Assembly (NCBI GenBank): GCA_951812615.1
Contig: CATOSU010000002.1
Location: forward strand, 744,001 to 808,000
Reading direction: 5' to 3'
DNA length: 64,000 nucleotides
DNA from: an uncultured Paracoccaceae bacterium
GTDB taxonomy: Bacteria; Pseudomonadota; Alphaproteobacteria; Rhodobacterales; Rhodobacteraceae
Below the pieces are notes generated by a model. That model was not told the origin of the DNA. It made no database searches and saw only the letters and a list, made by a program, of their open reading frames with translations. This document shows positions 1 to 9,132 of this stretch, piece after piece; the stretch's first letter is position 1; each line of letters begins with the position of its first letter. Made by a program: the position numbers and the translations under genes.

Positions 1-1
1 C

Positions 2-472
2 GGGCACAGCGTCACCCTGGCGCTGGGGTTCTTCGGCTATGTTCCGACCGGGGCCTGGTTTGTGCCGGCGGTCGAAACCGGCATTGCCCTGTCGATCATC
101 TATGCCGCCTACATCGCGATCCGTCCGACAGCCGGCAAGGGGGCCGGGCAGGCCCGAATATTCCTCGTCACAATGTCGATCGGGTTCCTGCACGGCCTCG
201 GCTTCAGCTTTGTTCTGCAGGAGATTTTGCAGGTCACGTCGCCCAACATCTGGCAGAGCCTCCTGGCCTTCAATGTCGGCGTCGAGCTGGGGCAGTTGCT
301 GATCGTGCTGGCGATCTGGCCGGTGTTCCACCTGCTGGATTGGACGCGGCCAACGGCCGGCCGACTTGCACGCGCGGGTGTTGCTGCTGCCTGCATGGCC
401 TTGGCGGTATTCTGGACCACCGAGCGCGGCATAGAGACGGCGAGTGCTTTTCAGGTTGCCGCAGCCGAGTAA
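2..472 (+). CDS. HupE/UreJ-family membrane protein (3' end only)
   Basis: The reading frame is open from the window edge to the TAA at 470-472, so this is the C-terminal ~156 residues of a gene that starts outside. The visible part is strongly hydrophobic with several membrane segments. It carries a GHSVTLAL-type His motif at its start and an FLHGLGFSF motif with another His, the pattern of HupE/UreJ (nickel/cobalt permease-like) proteins. In hydrogenase and urease loci such proteins are linked to metal supply, but no hydrogenase or urease gene lies downstream here, so the metal role is family knowledge only. The next gene starts 162 bp later on the same strand with its own ribosome binding site. 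Confidence 0.75.
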   Translation, partial: GHSVTLALGFFGYVPTGAWFVPAVETGIALSIIYAAYIAIRPTAGKGAGQARIFLVTMSIGFLHGLGFSFVLQEILQVTSPNIWQSLLAFNVGVELGQLLIVLAIWPVFHLLDWTRPTAGRLARAGVAAACMALAVFWTTERGIETASAFQVAAAE

Positions 473-634
473 GAGCCGGGTATGAATGACGGCTTGTGCG
501 GTCGCCGTAGCCGCCCTTAGAATTAATTTGTAAGATTCTCAGCTCAGTTTGAGTACGTTCCGGAAGGTTCCACTGAGCCATTTGCCGCGAACGCCGGTGA
601 CAGCCCGAATTCACAGTTCAAAGGAGATTTCTTT

Positions 635-1549
635 GTGAACGACCAAACGCCTCAGCGCCGCCTTACCGCAGCCGATTTCGATCAAGAACTCCTGGATCTC
701 TATGATTACTATGCCCACGGGAGGATTTCGAAGCGTGAGTTTCTTGACCGTGCCGGGAAATGGGCGGTCGGCGGCCTGACGGCGGCAGCGATCCTTGGCA
801 CGCTTGCGCCCAACTATGCATTGGCCCAGCAAGTGGCCGAGGATGATCCCACCATTCAGGGCGAAGACATTACCTACCCAAGTACGAATGGGACTGGCGA
901 GATCACAGCCTACCTCGTCCGCCCGGCGGAAACCAACGCAGACCGTCCGCCGGCAGCCGTTTTGGTGGTCCACGAAAACCGGGGACTGAATCCTTACATT
1001 CGTGACGTCGTGCGCCGCCTTGCAAAGGCCGGGTTCGTCGCCATGGGACCTGATGGCCTCTCTTCGCTCGGTGGCTACCCGGGCAGTGACGATAAAGGTC
1101 GTGAGATGCAGCGAAGCCTCGATCGAGACGCCCTTCTGAACGACTTCTTCGCCGGCTTCGAGTATCTTCAGGCGCTGGATGGCACAAATGGTAGGGTGGG
1201 CGCGACGGGCTTCTGCTATGGTGGGGGTGTGGTGACCAAACTGGCGGTTGCTTATCCCGAGATGGCCGCAGGAGTTCCCTTCTACGGTGCTTCACCCGAA
1301 AGTGGTCAGGTTGCTCAAATCGAAGCACCGCTGATGATTCAGCTCGCCGCACTCGATCAACGGATCAACGCTATGTGGCCAGAGTACCAAAAAGCGCTGG
1401 AAGAAAACGACAAGCGGTACGAGGCGCATATCTACCCCGGCGTAAACCATGGCTTCCACAACGATACCACGCCGCGTTACGATGAACGTGCTGCCCGTCT
1501 CGCTGAAGAACGCATGGTGGCTTGGTTTCGGACATACCTCGCCGGATAA
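635..1549 (+). CDS. Dienelactone hydrolase family protein, probably exported
   Basis: 304 aa. The GTG start at 635 is chosen because AAGGAG lies at 621-626. The alpha/beta-hydrolase triad of dienelactone hydrolases is visible: nucleophile Cys194 in GFCYGGG, Asp241 in ALDQRI, and His272 or His275 in NHGFH; HENRG near 113-117 is the usual DLH oxyanion-region motif. A hydrophobic stretch at ~45-64 ending ALAQQ looks like a signal peptide, but it is preceded by an unusually long N-terminal extension (~40 aa), as in many exported DLH paralogues with a KREFLDRAGKW Tat-like lead. The family cleaves ester or lactone bonds; the physiological substrate is unknown. A stem-loop follows the stop. Confidence 0.85.
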   Translation: MNDQTPQRRLTAADFDQELLDLYDYYAHGRISKREFLDRAGKWAVGGLTAAAILGTLAPNYALAQQVAEDDPTIQGEDITYPSTNGTGEITAYLVRPAETNADRPPAAVLVVHENRGLNPYIRDVVRRLAKAGFVAMGPDGLSSLGGYPGSDDKGREMQRSLDRDALLNDFFAGFEYLQALDGTNGRVGATGFCYGGGVVTKLAVAYPEMAAGVPFYGASPESGQVAQIEAPLMIQLAALDQRINAMWPEYQKALEENDKRYEAHIYPGVNHGFHNDTTPRYDERAARLAEERMVAWFRTYLAG

Positions 1550-1557
1550 GACAGGTT

Positions 1558-1579
1558 GCGCCCGACAAGTTTCGGGCGC
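1558..1579 (+). terminator. Stem-loop after the dienelactone hydrolase gene
   Basis: A perfect 8-bp stem GCGCCCGA / TCGGGCGC with a six-base loop starts 9 bp after the stop codon. No T-run follows, so it could be a weak terminator or only an mRNA 3'-end structure. Confidence 0.4.
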
Positions 1580-1841
1580 GGCGATCTCCGTGCCCGAACA
1601 ACCCAAAGGCCGGGCGGCTGGTCGCAACCAAAACGATGCGGCAGTCTGAACCAATGCTGGCCAATACGCCTGGCAAACGATACCTTCGGATAGCTCTTGC
1701 AGAACTTTTCGTGAAGCGCAACGTCGTGTGAATGACGGTGTTCGAACCCCTGTGAGATATAGTTGATTTGGCTCTGCGCACGCATGCTTGTACAGGTATT
1801 GCAGTGGCCGGTTTTCGGAGCAGCACACGGGAGAAATCGAT

Positions 1842-2342
1842 ATGTCGATGCCAAATCCAACTCGGCGAACCGTGATTTCCACCTCAGGCGCGGCGCTCCT
1901 AATCGGTGTCGCCGGCCTGACAAGTCCGGCCCGCGCGCAATCCCTTGCAGCCACGCCAACAATGCGGGGCGGGGCCAACAATTACCAGCCAGGCGCACCA
2001 ATCGTAGACAGGATAGGGAACGGCGGCTTCTGGACCACTGGCACCGTGCGACGCGCGGGGGACGGTGCCCCGCTCGCCGGCCGCCGCATTCAAGTGTGGG
2101 CCCATACGACGGAAGGCCACGAGCGGGATGCGCGTTCGCATGGCGCGACGCTCACGGACGCCGACGGTGGATTTCGCATGGAGATGCCTCAGATTGTGCC
2201 TGCTTTTGGTCAGCCGCATGGGCATCTGGCCTACGATTCCGATTACGATGACGGAGGCTTTGAAACGGTGTTTCTGCGTCCTGTGATGGCGCGGGCATCA
2301 GACAATAGCCTCCATGTAGAGTTCGTTCTGCAGCCCGTCTGA
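1842..2342 (+). CDS. Tat-exported intradiol-dioxygenase-like protein
   Basis: 166 aa from ATG 1842, preceded by CGGGAGA; an upstream in-frame start at 1788 has no ribosome binding site. The N-terminus has a twin-arginine signal (TRRTVISTSGAALL, cleavage near ARAQS). The mature part contains GTVRRAGDGAPLAGRRIQVW and TDADGGFRM, the core beta-sandwich motifs of the protocatechuate/catechol 1,2-dioxygenase fold. A His pair occurs in QPHGH, but I do not see the two Tyr iron ligands of true intradiol enzymes, so catalytic ring cleavage is doubtful. It sits 5 bp upstream of a ferric-reductase-like membrane gene, which suggests they act together at the membrane. Confidence 0.7.
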   Translation: MSMPNPTRRTVISTSGAALLIGVAGLTSPARAQSLAATPTMRGGANNYQPGAPIVDRIGNGGFWTTGTVRRAGDGAPLAGRRIQVWAHTTEGHERDARSHGATLTDADGGFRMEMPQIVPAFGQPHGHLAYDSDYDDGGFETVFLRPVMARASDNSLHVEFVLQPV

Positions 2343-2347
2343 CAGCT

Positions 2348-2923
2348 TTGCGTGGCGCACTCATATGGGCCTCTCTGGCCCTCGCAATTGCAGTTCCACT
2401 GATCGGGGCGGCACAGAGCCCTCTTCTGAAATGGCGGGAACCGATCTACGTTATTGCCGGATTTTCCGGGATTGTCGGACTGGCGCTGTTACTTGTGCAG
2501 CCACTTTTGATTACTGGCGCGCTTCCGGGGGTCCCGGCACGTCGCGCGCACATCTGGACCGGAACTGGGCTGGTTCTCGCGGTAATTATTCATGTGGCGG
2601 GTCTTTGGATCACGAGCCCGCCGGACGTAGTGGACGTTCTGCTGTTCCGCTCACCAACACCGTTTTCTGTCTGGGGTGCGGTGGCGATGTGGGGTGTTTT
2701 CGTTGGAGCGTTTCTTGCCGCCATGAGAAGACGAATTCGTCCGCGCATCTGGCGCTTGGGGCATAGCGCGGCGGCGGTTGTAGTCGTCTTGGGGACAGTC
2801 GTTCACGCATGGCTGATCCAAGGTGCGATGGAGGACTTCACAAAGGGAGCGCTGTGCCTGCTCGTATTGGGGGCAGGAGCATTCGCCTTGCGACAACGGC
2901 GGGTATGGCGGGTATTCCGCTAA
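2348..2923 (+). CDS. Ferric reductase-like transmembrane protein
   Basis: 191 aa, five or six predicted membrane helices. His residues within helices (RRAHIWTG, AVIIHVAG, RLGHSAAAV, TVVHAWL) match the bis-heme b arrangement of the ferric reductase / MsrQ-like transmembrane domain. No FAD or NAD(P)H domain is present, so it would need an electron partner. The start is TTG at 2348, 5 bp after the stop of the preceding gene, and no better start is visible, so the start is uncertain. Translational coupling with the Tat-exported neighbour is likely. Confidence 0.7.
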   Translation: MRGALIWASLALAIAVPLIGAAQSPLLKWREPIYVIAGFSGIVGLALLLVQPLLITGALPGVPARRAHIWTGTGLVLAVIIHVAGLWITSPPDVVDVLLFRSPTPFSVWGAVAMWGVFVGAFLAAMRRRIRPRIWRLGHSAAAVVVVLGTVVHAWLIQGAMEDFTKGALCLLVLGAGAFALRQRRVWRVFR

Positions 2924-3172
2924 CTGCAGAGTGATCGATCTTGCGTGGGGGGCCATTCGTCGCGAACTTTCAGAAAATTCGGTTGCAATCAGCATTTGGA
3001 AGGCTGGGCAGTTCCGGAACTTTCACGGCCAATGCGAACCTTCATGCTTGGCGCGGCGAAGCTTCCACCTCATCCACCACGACAGTGATAGCAGGCGCAC
3101 CAGTGAAACCATCCTTCCCCAGTAGCGCCGCAATTGACCCCACCAGCGCCCCGTGCCCGATCCGGTCAAAAC

Positions 3173-3916
3173 TCATAGCTGCGCTCTTTCCAAAAGTTGG
3201 CCATACCCAGGCAGGGCTTCGCGGATGCCGGCAAGCTGCATGGCTTGGAAAGCCATCGCCTGATTTGACGTGATTACCGGTTTACCCACAGCCTGTTCCA
3301 GACGGGCAATGATTTCGACGCTGCGCATGTCGGTGCAGGACAGCACAATCGCCCCGGCCTCGGAATGGTTGGCGGCAAGGCCCAGATCGAACACCGCCTG
3401 CGGGTCCAGCGCGCCCTGTCCGTAATTGTCCAGATCACTGCCCACCTCGGATCGCATCAGGGTTTCAACACCGGTTTGCGCCAGGAATCCGACGGCCATG
3501 TCATTGATCGCGGACACGTATGGCGAGGCAAAGCCGATGCGCTCCACCCCCAGAGTGTTCAGCGCATGTACCAGAGCGCCTGCCGCCGTCACAGTTTCGG
3601 CACCGCTGTCGGCTTTGATCCGTTCCGCAAGCCCCCGGTCGAAAGCCGGGCCATGGGTTAGCGTGGCCGAGGTGCAGCCATATAGGATAACATCTGGGCG
3701 GACGCCCGCTAGAAGGTGCAGGGGCTCATCCAAATCCGCCGCGCCAAGCCCGTGCATCTGGTCTGCATCCGGGACCTCATCCTGATCATAGCCTCCCATG
3801 CGGGCGAAATGCATCGACACCCCTTCGGGGCGCAGCAGCGTCATGTCGGGTTCGAGATTGGTATTGGTGAAAGGGACGAGGATGCCAAAACGGGCGCGTC
3901 CACGCGATTGCGTCAT
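3173..3916 (-). CDS. Maleate isomerase / Asp-Glu racemase family protein
   Basis: 247 aa. Start ATG 3914-3916 overlaps the stop of the upstream aminotransferase (ATGA). The two catalytic cysteines of the Asp/Glu racemase superfamily are present: Cys81 in YGCTSATLTHG and Cys194 in LSCTDMRS, the spacing seen in maleate cis-trans isomerases and arylmalonate decarboxylases. N-terminal GILVPFTNTNLEPD is typical of the same subgroup. It is the last gene of a hydantoinase-type operon, where a racemase or isomerase would supply the right stereoisomer to the hydrolase; hydantoin racemases belong to the same superfamily. The substrate is not determinable here. Confidence 0.85.
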   Translation of the reverse strand: MTQSRGRARFGILVPFTNTNLEPDMTLLRPEGVSMHFARMGGYDQDEVPDADQMHGLGAADLDEPLHLLAGVRPDVILYGCTSATLTHGPAFDRGLAERIKADSGAETVTAAGALVHALNTLGVERIGFASPYVSAINDMAVGFLAQTGVETLMRSEVGSDLDNYGQGALDPQAVFDLGLAANHSEAGAIVLSCTDMRSVEIIARLEQAVGKPVITSNQAMAFQAMQLAGIREALPGYGQLLERAQL

Positions 3917-4995
3917 ATATTTTCCTTCCCTGCCCAGCGTTCCAGAAGACCGGCGGCGATGTCGATGTGATCCGTGACACCAATGGTCGCGCGCAGGCAA
4001 TCGGCAAGCCCGGCCCCACCCTGCGGGCGCAAAACCACGCCCTCAGACCGAAGGGCCTCATCGGCGTCGTGCGCCGCATCGAAGCTTCCCATCCGGATCA
4101 GTATAAAATTGGTGAAACTCTCGGGCACGTTTAGCCCGGCCTGTTGCAGCCGTTGGCGCAACCCATCCCGCAACCTCGCCGTTTCCCGGCAGGTCTCGCG
4201 CATATAAACCTGATCCGTGACCGCGGCTTTTGCAGCCGCCTGTCCCGCAGTCGTAATATTGTTGGGGTTCATCACCTTGCGAACCTCTCGGGCGATTTCA
4301 GGCGGGAACAGGCCCCAGCCGACGCGCATCCCGGCCAGACCATATGCCTTGGAGAAGGTGCGCAGAACCACCGTATCGCCTCGTCCGACCAGATCGAACA
4401 TGGGCTCCCCCAAATGATCGGCAAACTCGCCATAGGCTTCGTCGATCACCAGCAGGATATCGGCCGGCAGACCTTCGCGCAGGCGGACGAGCTCGGCACG
4501 CGCGATACGGGTGCCGGTGGGATTGCCAGGATTGGCGACGAAGACGATACGGGTGTCGTCCCGGACAGCGGCAAGCAGCGCGTCGACCGAAACGCGCCCG
4601 CCTTTTTCCGGGGCAACGTCATAGCGCGCCCGTGCGATCTTTGCTGCAGTTCGGAAAAACGGGTAGGCATGCGCCGGGGCCAGCGCTGCGTTTTTCTCGT
4701 CTGCAAAGGCATGCGCGAGGCATGAGATGAGCTCCATCGAGCCGCAGCCACACAGGATTCCTTCGGCAGGGATGCCATGAAGCCCCGACAGAGCCACGCG
4801 AAGATCGCGCCAGTCCGGATCGGGGTAGAGATGCCCTGCCTCAAGCGCTTTCGCGGCAGCGTCAATCGCAAGAGGGCTGGGCGGGCGCAGGCTTTCGTTC
4901 TGAGACAGTGAGATCAGGGACTTTCCCTGCGGTGGCTTCAGCTGAGCCAGTGCATAGGGTGACATCGCGGAAACATGCCCAACGGAACGGATCAT
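3913..4995 (-). CDS. HisC-like PLP-dependent aminotransferase
   Basis: 360 aa, normal length for fold-type I histidinol-phosphate aminotransferase-like enzymes. Visible motifs: SQNES near the N-terminus, VANPGNPTGT (154-162), VIDEAYGEF (193-201), the PLP lysine Lys216 in TFSKAYGLAG and RVGW after it. It overlaps HyuB upstream and the racemase-like gene downstream by 4 bp each, so it is translationally coupled. Because it lies in a hydantoinase operon and away from any his genes, an aminotransfer to or from an amino acid released by that pathway is more likely than histidine synthesis (inference). Confidence 0.85.
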   Translation of the reverse strand: MIRSVGHVSAMSPYALAQLKPPQGKSLISLSQNESLRPPSPLAIDAAAKALEAGHLYPDPDWRDLRVALSGLHGIPAEGILCGCGSMELISCLAHAFADEKNAALAPAHAYPFFRTAAKIARARYDVAPEKGGRVSVDALLAAVRDDTRIVFVANPGNPTGTRIARAELVRLREGLPADILLVIDEAYGEFADHLGEPMFDLVGRGDTVVLRTFSKAYGLAGMRVGWGLFPPEIAREVRKVMNPNNITTAGQAAAKAAVTDQVYMRETCRETARLRDGLRQRLQQAGLNVPESFTNFILIRMGSFDAAHDADEALRSEGVVLRPQGGAGLADCLRATIGVTDHIDIAAGLLERWAGKENI

Positions 4996-6641
4996 GGTTC
5001 GAACCCATAGATATCGCGCGCAGCTTCCCGGCTGATCAGCCCCTCGTCCAGATCACGGCGAACTTCGTCCCGACTGCGCTGTTGTGGATCGCCGAAACCG
5101 CCACCACTTGGGGTTTCGAAAAGCAACGTTTCTCCTGCCTTCACCCGAACCTCTCCCTTGCCGGGCAGATCTGATCCGTCATGGCCGATGCGGATGCGCC
5201 CCGGCGAGCCAGCCCCCCCTCCCTGACGCCCGCGCGCTGGATTTACGACCCGCTCGACCGACAGAAACACCATGAAATCTTCGCCCTGTGACGAGCGCAC
5301 CTCGATATGCTGACCCAAGCCGCCACGTGTTCGTCCGGGCCCGCCGCTGTCTGGTATGAGCTCGCGCCGCGTGATCAGGACCGGCGCGACCGCTTCGGTG
5401 GTTTCCACCTGGCTACCCCAGACGCCCGACGGAAAGGCGGTGGCGGACAACCCGTCCAGACCGGGCCGCGCGCCGGTTCCACCGCTGAACACAAGCTCCA
5501 GCGCAAACTGCTCATCGCCACGCGAAAACGCCTCGGGTGTATGGCGGAGCGGCAAGTCATACATACAAGATGCCCCTTCGGCCGGAACGGACTCCGGCAG
5601 GACCTGCGAGAGGCAGCCATAGACCAGGTCGGGTGTCATCTGTCCCAGTGTATGGCGCATGGCCACCGGTGCGGGGGGCTGGGCGTTCAGGATACAGTTC
5701 TTTGGCCCTGTGACGCGGAACGGCTCAAGCGAGCCCGCATTGTTGGGAATATCCGGCCCGATGATGCAGCGAAGGGCAAACACCGAGTAGGCGGTGGCAT
5801 AGTTGAGCGGCACGTTGATGCCCTTGTTCGACAGGCCGGATGTGCCGGCAAAATCCAGTTCAACGTGATCCTCGCCGATGGTCAGGGCCGCATGCAGATC
5901 AATCTCCTGCTCATATCCGTCCACCTTCAGCACAGTGTGCCACGTCCCCTTGGGAAGTTCCGCGATCGCCTCAACGGTACCGCGATATGAGGTGTCGATT
6001 ATGTGGTCGGCCAGTTCGTCCAGATGGTCGATGCCGAACTCATCCATCATGCCCGCAAGCCGCTCCGCGCCGGTTTCGCAACACGCGATCAGCGCATAGA
6101 TATCGCCCTCGTTGGCGACGGGTTCGCGCGAATTGGCTTTGACGATCTCCATCAGGAGAGTGTTCAACGTGCCTTCGTCCATCAGCTTGCAGGGAGGGAT
6201 CAGCAGCCCCTCATCATAGACATCCGCGCCCTCAGGCCCCATGCCAAGCCCGCCCAGATCGACCAGATGCGAGGTACACGAGGTAAACCCGACCACGTGA
6301 TCCCGGAAAAACACTGGCATCATCAGCAGGAAATCGTTCAGGTGCCCAGAGGCAATCCATGGATCATTGGTCAGGTAAATGTCGCCGGGCTTCATATCCT
6401 GAATCGGAAAGCGTCCGCGCAGGGTTTTTACCGCCTCGGCCATGGTGTTGATATGGCCCGGCGTGCCGGTCACGGCCTGCGCCAACATCCGGCCCTGCAG
6501 GTCGAAAATGCCAGCGGAGATATCACCGCATTCGCGCACGATGGGGCTGAAAGCTGCGCGGATCAGCGCCTGACCCTGTTCCTCTACCACGGCCAGAAGC
6601 CGGTTCCACATGACCTGTAGACGGGTGTCGGCAGAGCTCAT
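4992..6641 (-). CDS. hyuB: Hydantoinase B / oxoprolinase family subunit
   Basis: 549 aa, usual length. Family signatures: FSPIVRECGDISAGIFD near the N-terminus, GTPGHINTM, DIYLTNDPWIASGHLNDF, the Gly-rich SGGTGARPGLDG and C-terminal TPSGGGFGDP. HyuB pairs with HyuA in ATP-dependent opening of hydantoin/5-oxoproline-type rings; members also form the acetone/acetophenone carboxylase class. Start ATG 6641 overlaps the stop of HyuA (ATGA) and its end overlaps the aminotransferase gene. Confidence 0.92.
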   Translation of the reverse strand: MSSADTRLQVMWNRLLAVVEEQGQALIRAAFSPIVRECGDISAGIFDLQGRMLAQAVTGTPGHINTMAEAVKTLRGRFPIQDMKPGDIYLTNDPWIASGHLNDFLLMMPVFFRDHVVGFTSCTSHLVDLGGLGMGPEGADVYDEGLLIPPCKLMDEGTLNTLLMEIVKANSREPVANEGDIYALIACCETGAERLAGMMDEFGIDHLDELADHIIDTSYRGTVEAIAELPKGTWHTVLKVDGYEQEIDLHAALTIGEDHVELDFAGTSGLSNKGINVPLNYATAYSVFALRCIIGPDIPNNAGSLEPFRVTGPKNCILNAQPPAPVAMRHTLGQMTPDLVYGCLSQVLPESVPAEGASCMYDLPLRHTPEAFSRGDEQFALELVFSGGTGARPGLDGLSATAFPSGVWGSQVETTEAVAPVLITRRELIPDSGGPGRTRGGLGQHIEVRSSQGEDFMVFLSVERVVNPARGRQGGGAGSPGRIRIGHDGSDLPGKGEVRVKAGETLLFETPSGGGFGDPQQRSRDEVRRDLDEGLISREAARDIYGFEP

Positions 6642-8737
6642 TGGGCGGCCTCCCGATTACGTGTGAGCCAGATGTTGCTGCCGCCATCGATATGGGCCGA
6701 GAAATCCGCGCTGACGAATGTTGTGGTTTGCGGCTCGATGATCAGCGCGGGGCCGTCAAGATAATCGCCGGGCCGGAGTGCCCCGCGATCATGGGTTCCC
6801 GCATCGCGCCACTCACCGGCGACATCACACAGGATGCGCCGCCGCCCGTCTGGCCGGGCAGGGCTTTTCGCACGGGGTTCAGGATAATGCTCCAGCGCGG
6901 GCGGCTCCGAGGAGACCTCCAATGCCCAGTTCAGGATCTCGATGGTCATGCCCGGCACCGCGCGGCTGAACTGGCGGCTGTATTCCTCTTCAAATGTCCG
7001 ACGCAGGGCGGGAATGTCCGTGTCCTCCAGAGCCCGGTCAGGCAGCGTGATTTCAATCTCGTGCCCCTGCCCGTGATAGCGCATGAAAGCCCGCCGTCGC
7101 CGGGTCAGCCGCCCCTCCGGTGCGCCAGCCTTCACCACGGCCTCGGCCTCGCCGATCATCGCGTTGAAAAAGGCATTGAGCCCGTCGAGATCGAGCGCCT
7201 CGAGCGTGCCGTAGCGCGAGCGGATGATTTCAAACGAGACCGGCGCAAACAGGAACCCCACCGCCGAACCCACACCCGGATCACGAGGGATCAGGATGCG
7301 GTCAACATGCGCACGCCGCGCCATTCGGGTGGCATGCAAGGGGCCATTGCCGCCAAAAGCGATCATCAGCCGTGTGCCCAGATCCTTGCCCGATTCCACC
7401 GCATGCATCCGCCCTGCGGCGGCCATGTTCTCATCCACGATCTCGCTGACCCCATGCGCGGCTTGTGCGCTGTTCAGCTCCAGCGCTTGCCCGACGCCCG
7501 AGGCAAGCGCCGTTTCAGCCGCTTCGATATCGATCCCAAGCCGCCCCTCAGCAAAACGCCCGGGTTCAATCAGCCCCTGCATCACATCGGCATCTGTCAC
7601 CGTCGGTTCGGTTCCGCCCTTGGCAAAGGCGGCGGGTCCGGGCTCGGACCCTGCGCTTTCGGGCCCGACCCGCAGGCGGCCCAACCGGTCCACATGCGCG
7701 ATCGAACCGCCGCCTGCGCCAATTTCGATCATCTCGATAACCGGGATCCGCACCGGCATACCCGAGCCTTTGATGAACCGCGCCGCCCGCGCGATTTCGA
7801 ACTTGCGGGCTGTTTGCGGGCGATACTGGTCGATCAGGCACAGCTTGGCCGTAGTGCCGCCCATGTCGAAACTCAGCACCTCGCGCGCGCCGGTCTCAGC
7901 AGCGATGCGCGCGGCCAGAATGGCGCCGCCAGCGGGACCGGATTCCACCAGCCGGATCGGCAAACGCGCGGCGGTTTGCATCGTGGTCATGCCCCCGCCT
8001 GCGGTCATCATCAGGATCGGGCATTTCAATCCCTCATCGCTGAAACGTGCCTGGAAATCGGTCAGGTATCTTGCCATCTGTGGCTGGATGTATGCGTTGG
8101 CAATGGTGGTTGAGAGCCGGTCGAACTCGCGCGCCTCGGGGCTAACCTCTTGCGATAGCGAGATAACCAGATCGGGCATCGTCGCCAGCAGACAATCGCG
8201 CAGCCTCAGTTCATGTGCCGGGTTGGCATAGGCATGCATCAGACAAATCGCTATGGCTTGGGCGCCACAGGCCACAAGCTCCCCGGTCAGTCCGGCAACG
8301 GCCTCCTCATCGAGCGGTTGCAGCACTTGCCCGCGCGCATCCATCCGCCCTCCGATGGTAAAGGCGCGCGAACGCGGCACGATCAGATCAGGTTTGACAA
8401 GGTTGATCTCATACTGGTTGTAGCGGCGCTCATAGGCGATCTCGAGAATATCGCGAAACCCCTCACTCGTCACTGTCGCGACCACCGCCCCGCGCCGCTC
8501 GATCAGAGCATTGGTGGCCAGTGTCGTGCCATGGATGAAGCCGCCGATCTGCGACCAGTCCGTCCCGGTTTCGACCAACACATGCTTTGCCCCTGCAAGC
8601 GCCCCAAGGGTCGGGTTTTCCGGGGTGGTCGGTGTTTTGGTCGTGGCAAGGATATGTCCCTGCCCATCAACCAGAACCGTATCGGTAAAAGTACCGCCAA
8701 TATCGACGGCAAGGCGTGACCCGTTCTTGTTGTGCAT
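6638..8737 (-). CDS. hyuA: Hydantoinase A / oxoprolinase family subunit
   Basis: 699 aa from ATG 8737 (MHNKNGSRLAVDIGG); 19 codons of open frame upstream lack a typical N-terminus. Actin-fold ATPase motifs are visible: AVDIGGTFTDTVLVDG at the start, GTTLATNALIERRG, LSFDMGGTTAKLCLID, and GAGGGSIAHVD, followed by FGGNGPLHA. First gene of the overlapping hyuA-hyuB-aminotransferase-isomerase operon. HyuA/HyuB together hydrolyse a cyclic amide (hydantoin, N-methylhydantoin or 5-oxoproline type) using ATP; which one cannot be read from sequence. Confidence 0.92.
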   Translation of the reverse strand: MHNKNGSRLAVDIGGTFTDTVLVDGQGHILATTKTPTTPENPTLGALAGAKHVLVETGTDWSQIGGFIHGTTLATNALIERRGAVVATVTSEGFRDILEIAYERRYNQYEINLVKPDLIVPRSRAFTIGGRMDARGQVLQPLDEEAVAGLTGELVACGAQAIAICLMHAYANPAHELRLRDCLLATMPDLVISLSQEVSPEAREFDRLSTTIANAYIQPQMARYLTDFQARFSDEGLKCPILMMTAGGGMTTMQTAARLPIRLVESGPAGGAILAARIAAETGAREVLSFDMGGTTAKLCLIDQYRPQTARKFEIARAARFIKGSGMPVRIPVIEMIEIGAGGGSIAHVDRLGRLRVGPESAGSEPGPAAFAKGGTEPTVTDADVMQGLIEPGRFAEGRLGIDIEAAETALASGVGQALELNSAQAAHGVSEIVDENMAAAGRMHAVESGKDLGTRLMIAFGGNGPLHATRMARRAHVDRILIPRDPGVGSAVGFLFAPVSFEIIRSRYGTLEALDLDGLNAFFNAMIGEAEAVVKAGAPEGRLTRRRRAFMRYHGQGHEIEITLPDRALEDTDIPALRRTFEEEYSRQFSRAVPGMTIEILNWALEVSSEPPALEHYPEPRAKSPARPDGRRRILCDVAGEWRDAGTHDRGALRPGDYLDGPALIIEPQTTTFVSADFSAHIDGGSNIWLTRNREAAQ

Positions 8738-9132
8738 GCAGAAAAACCAGTAAAGCAGGGGACATGGAAGAGGTGTGGATGTCCGGTCCGGCAACTGCCG
8801 AACCGGTCAACAACCGCTTCACGTCATACGACGAGATCACAGCCGGTTTCCCGGCGCCCCATCATGCATTGCGCCATATCTGGCCACTCTCGCTCTTTCC
8901 CAGTCCCGAAATGCTGCCCGAGCACAGGACGAGCTGTCAACAGAAATGGGGACCTGTCCAGCAAACAGGCGCGATCACAGTGTTAACTACAAATGGTAGC
9001 GATTTCCTCACAGATCGGCGTTCGGATTTTTCGTCTCATTTGCCGGTCCCGGTGCTTTGCGCTTATTCCATTTGTATGAACAGTCAGCCAACCAGGCGGG
9101 TAAGGGCGTGGTTTCAAAGGAGGGTGCTGCAC
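8738..9132. other. Intergenic region upstream of hyuA
   Basis: 395 bp between the hyuA start and the end of the response regulator gene (both minus strand). It must hold the hyu operon promoter. No convincing coding frame, hairpin or operator palindrome was found, and no dedicated regulator for the hyu operon lies beside it. Confidence 0.4.

Noticed and set aside
3913-4995. Histidine-biosynthesis hisC
   Set aside because: The fold fits, but the gene is embedded in a hydantoinase operon with no his genes near; a catabolic aminotransferase is more likely.
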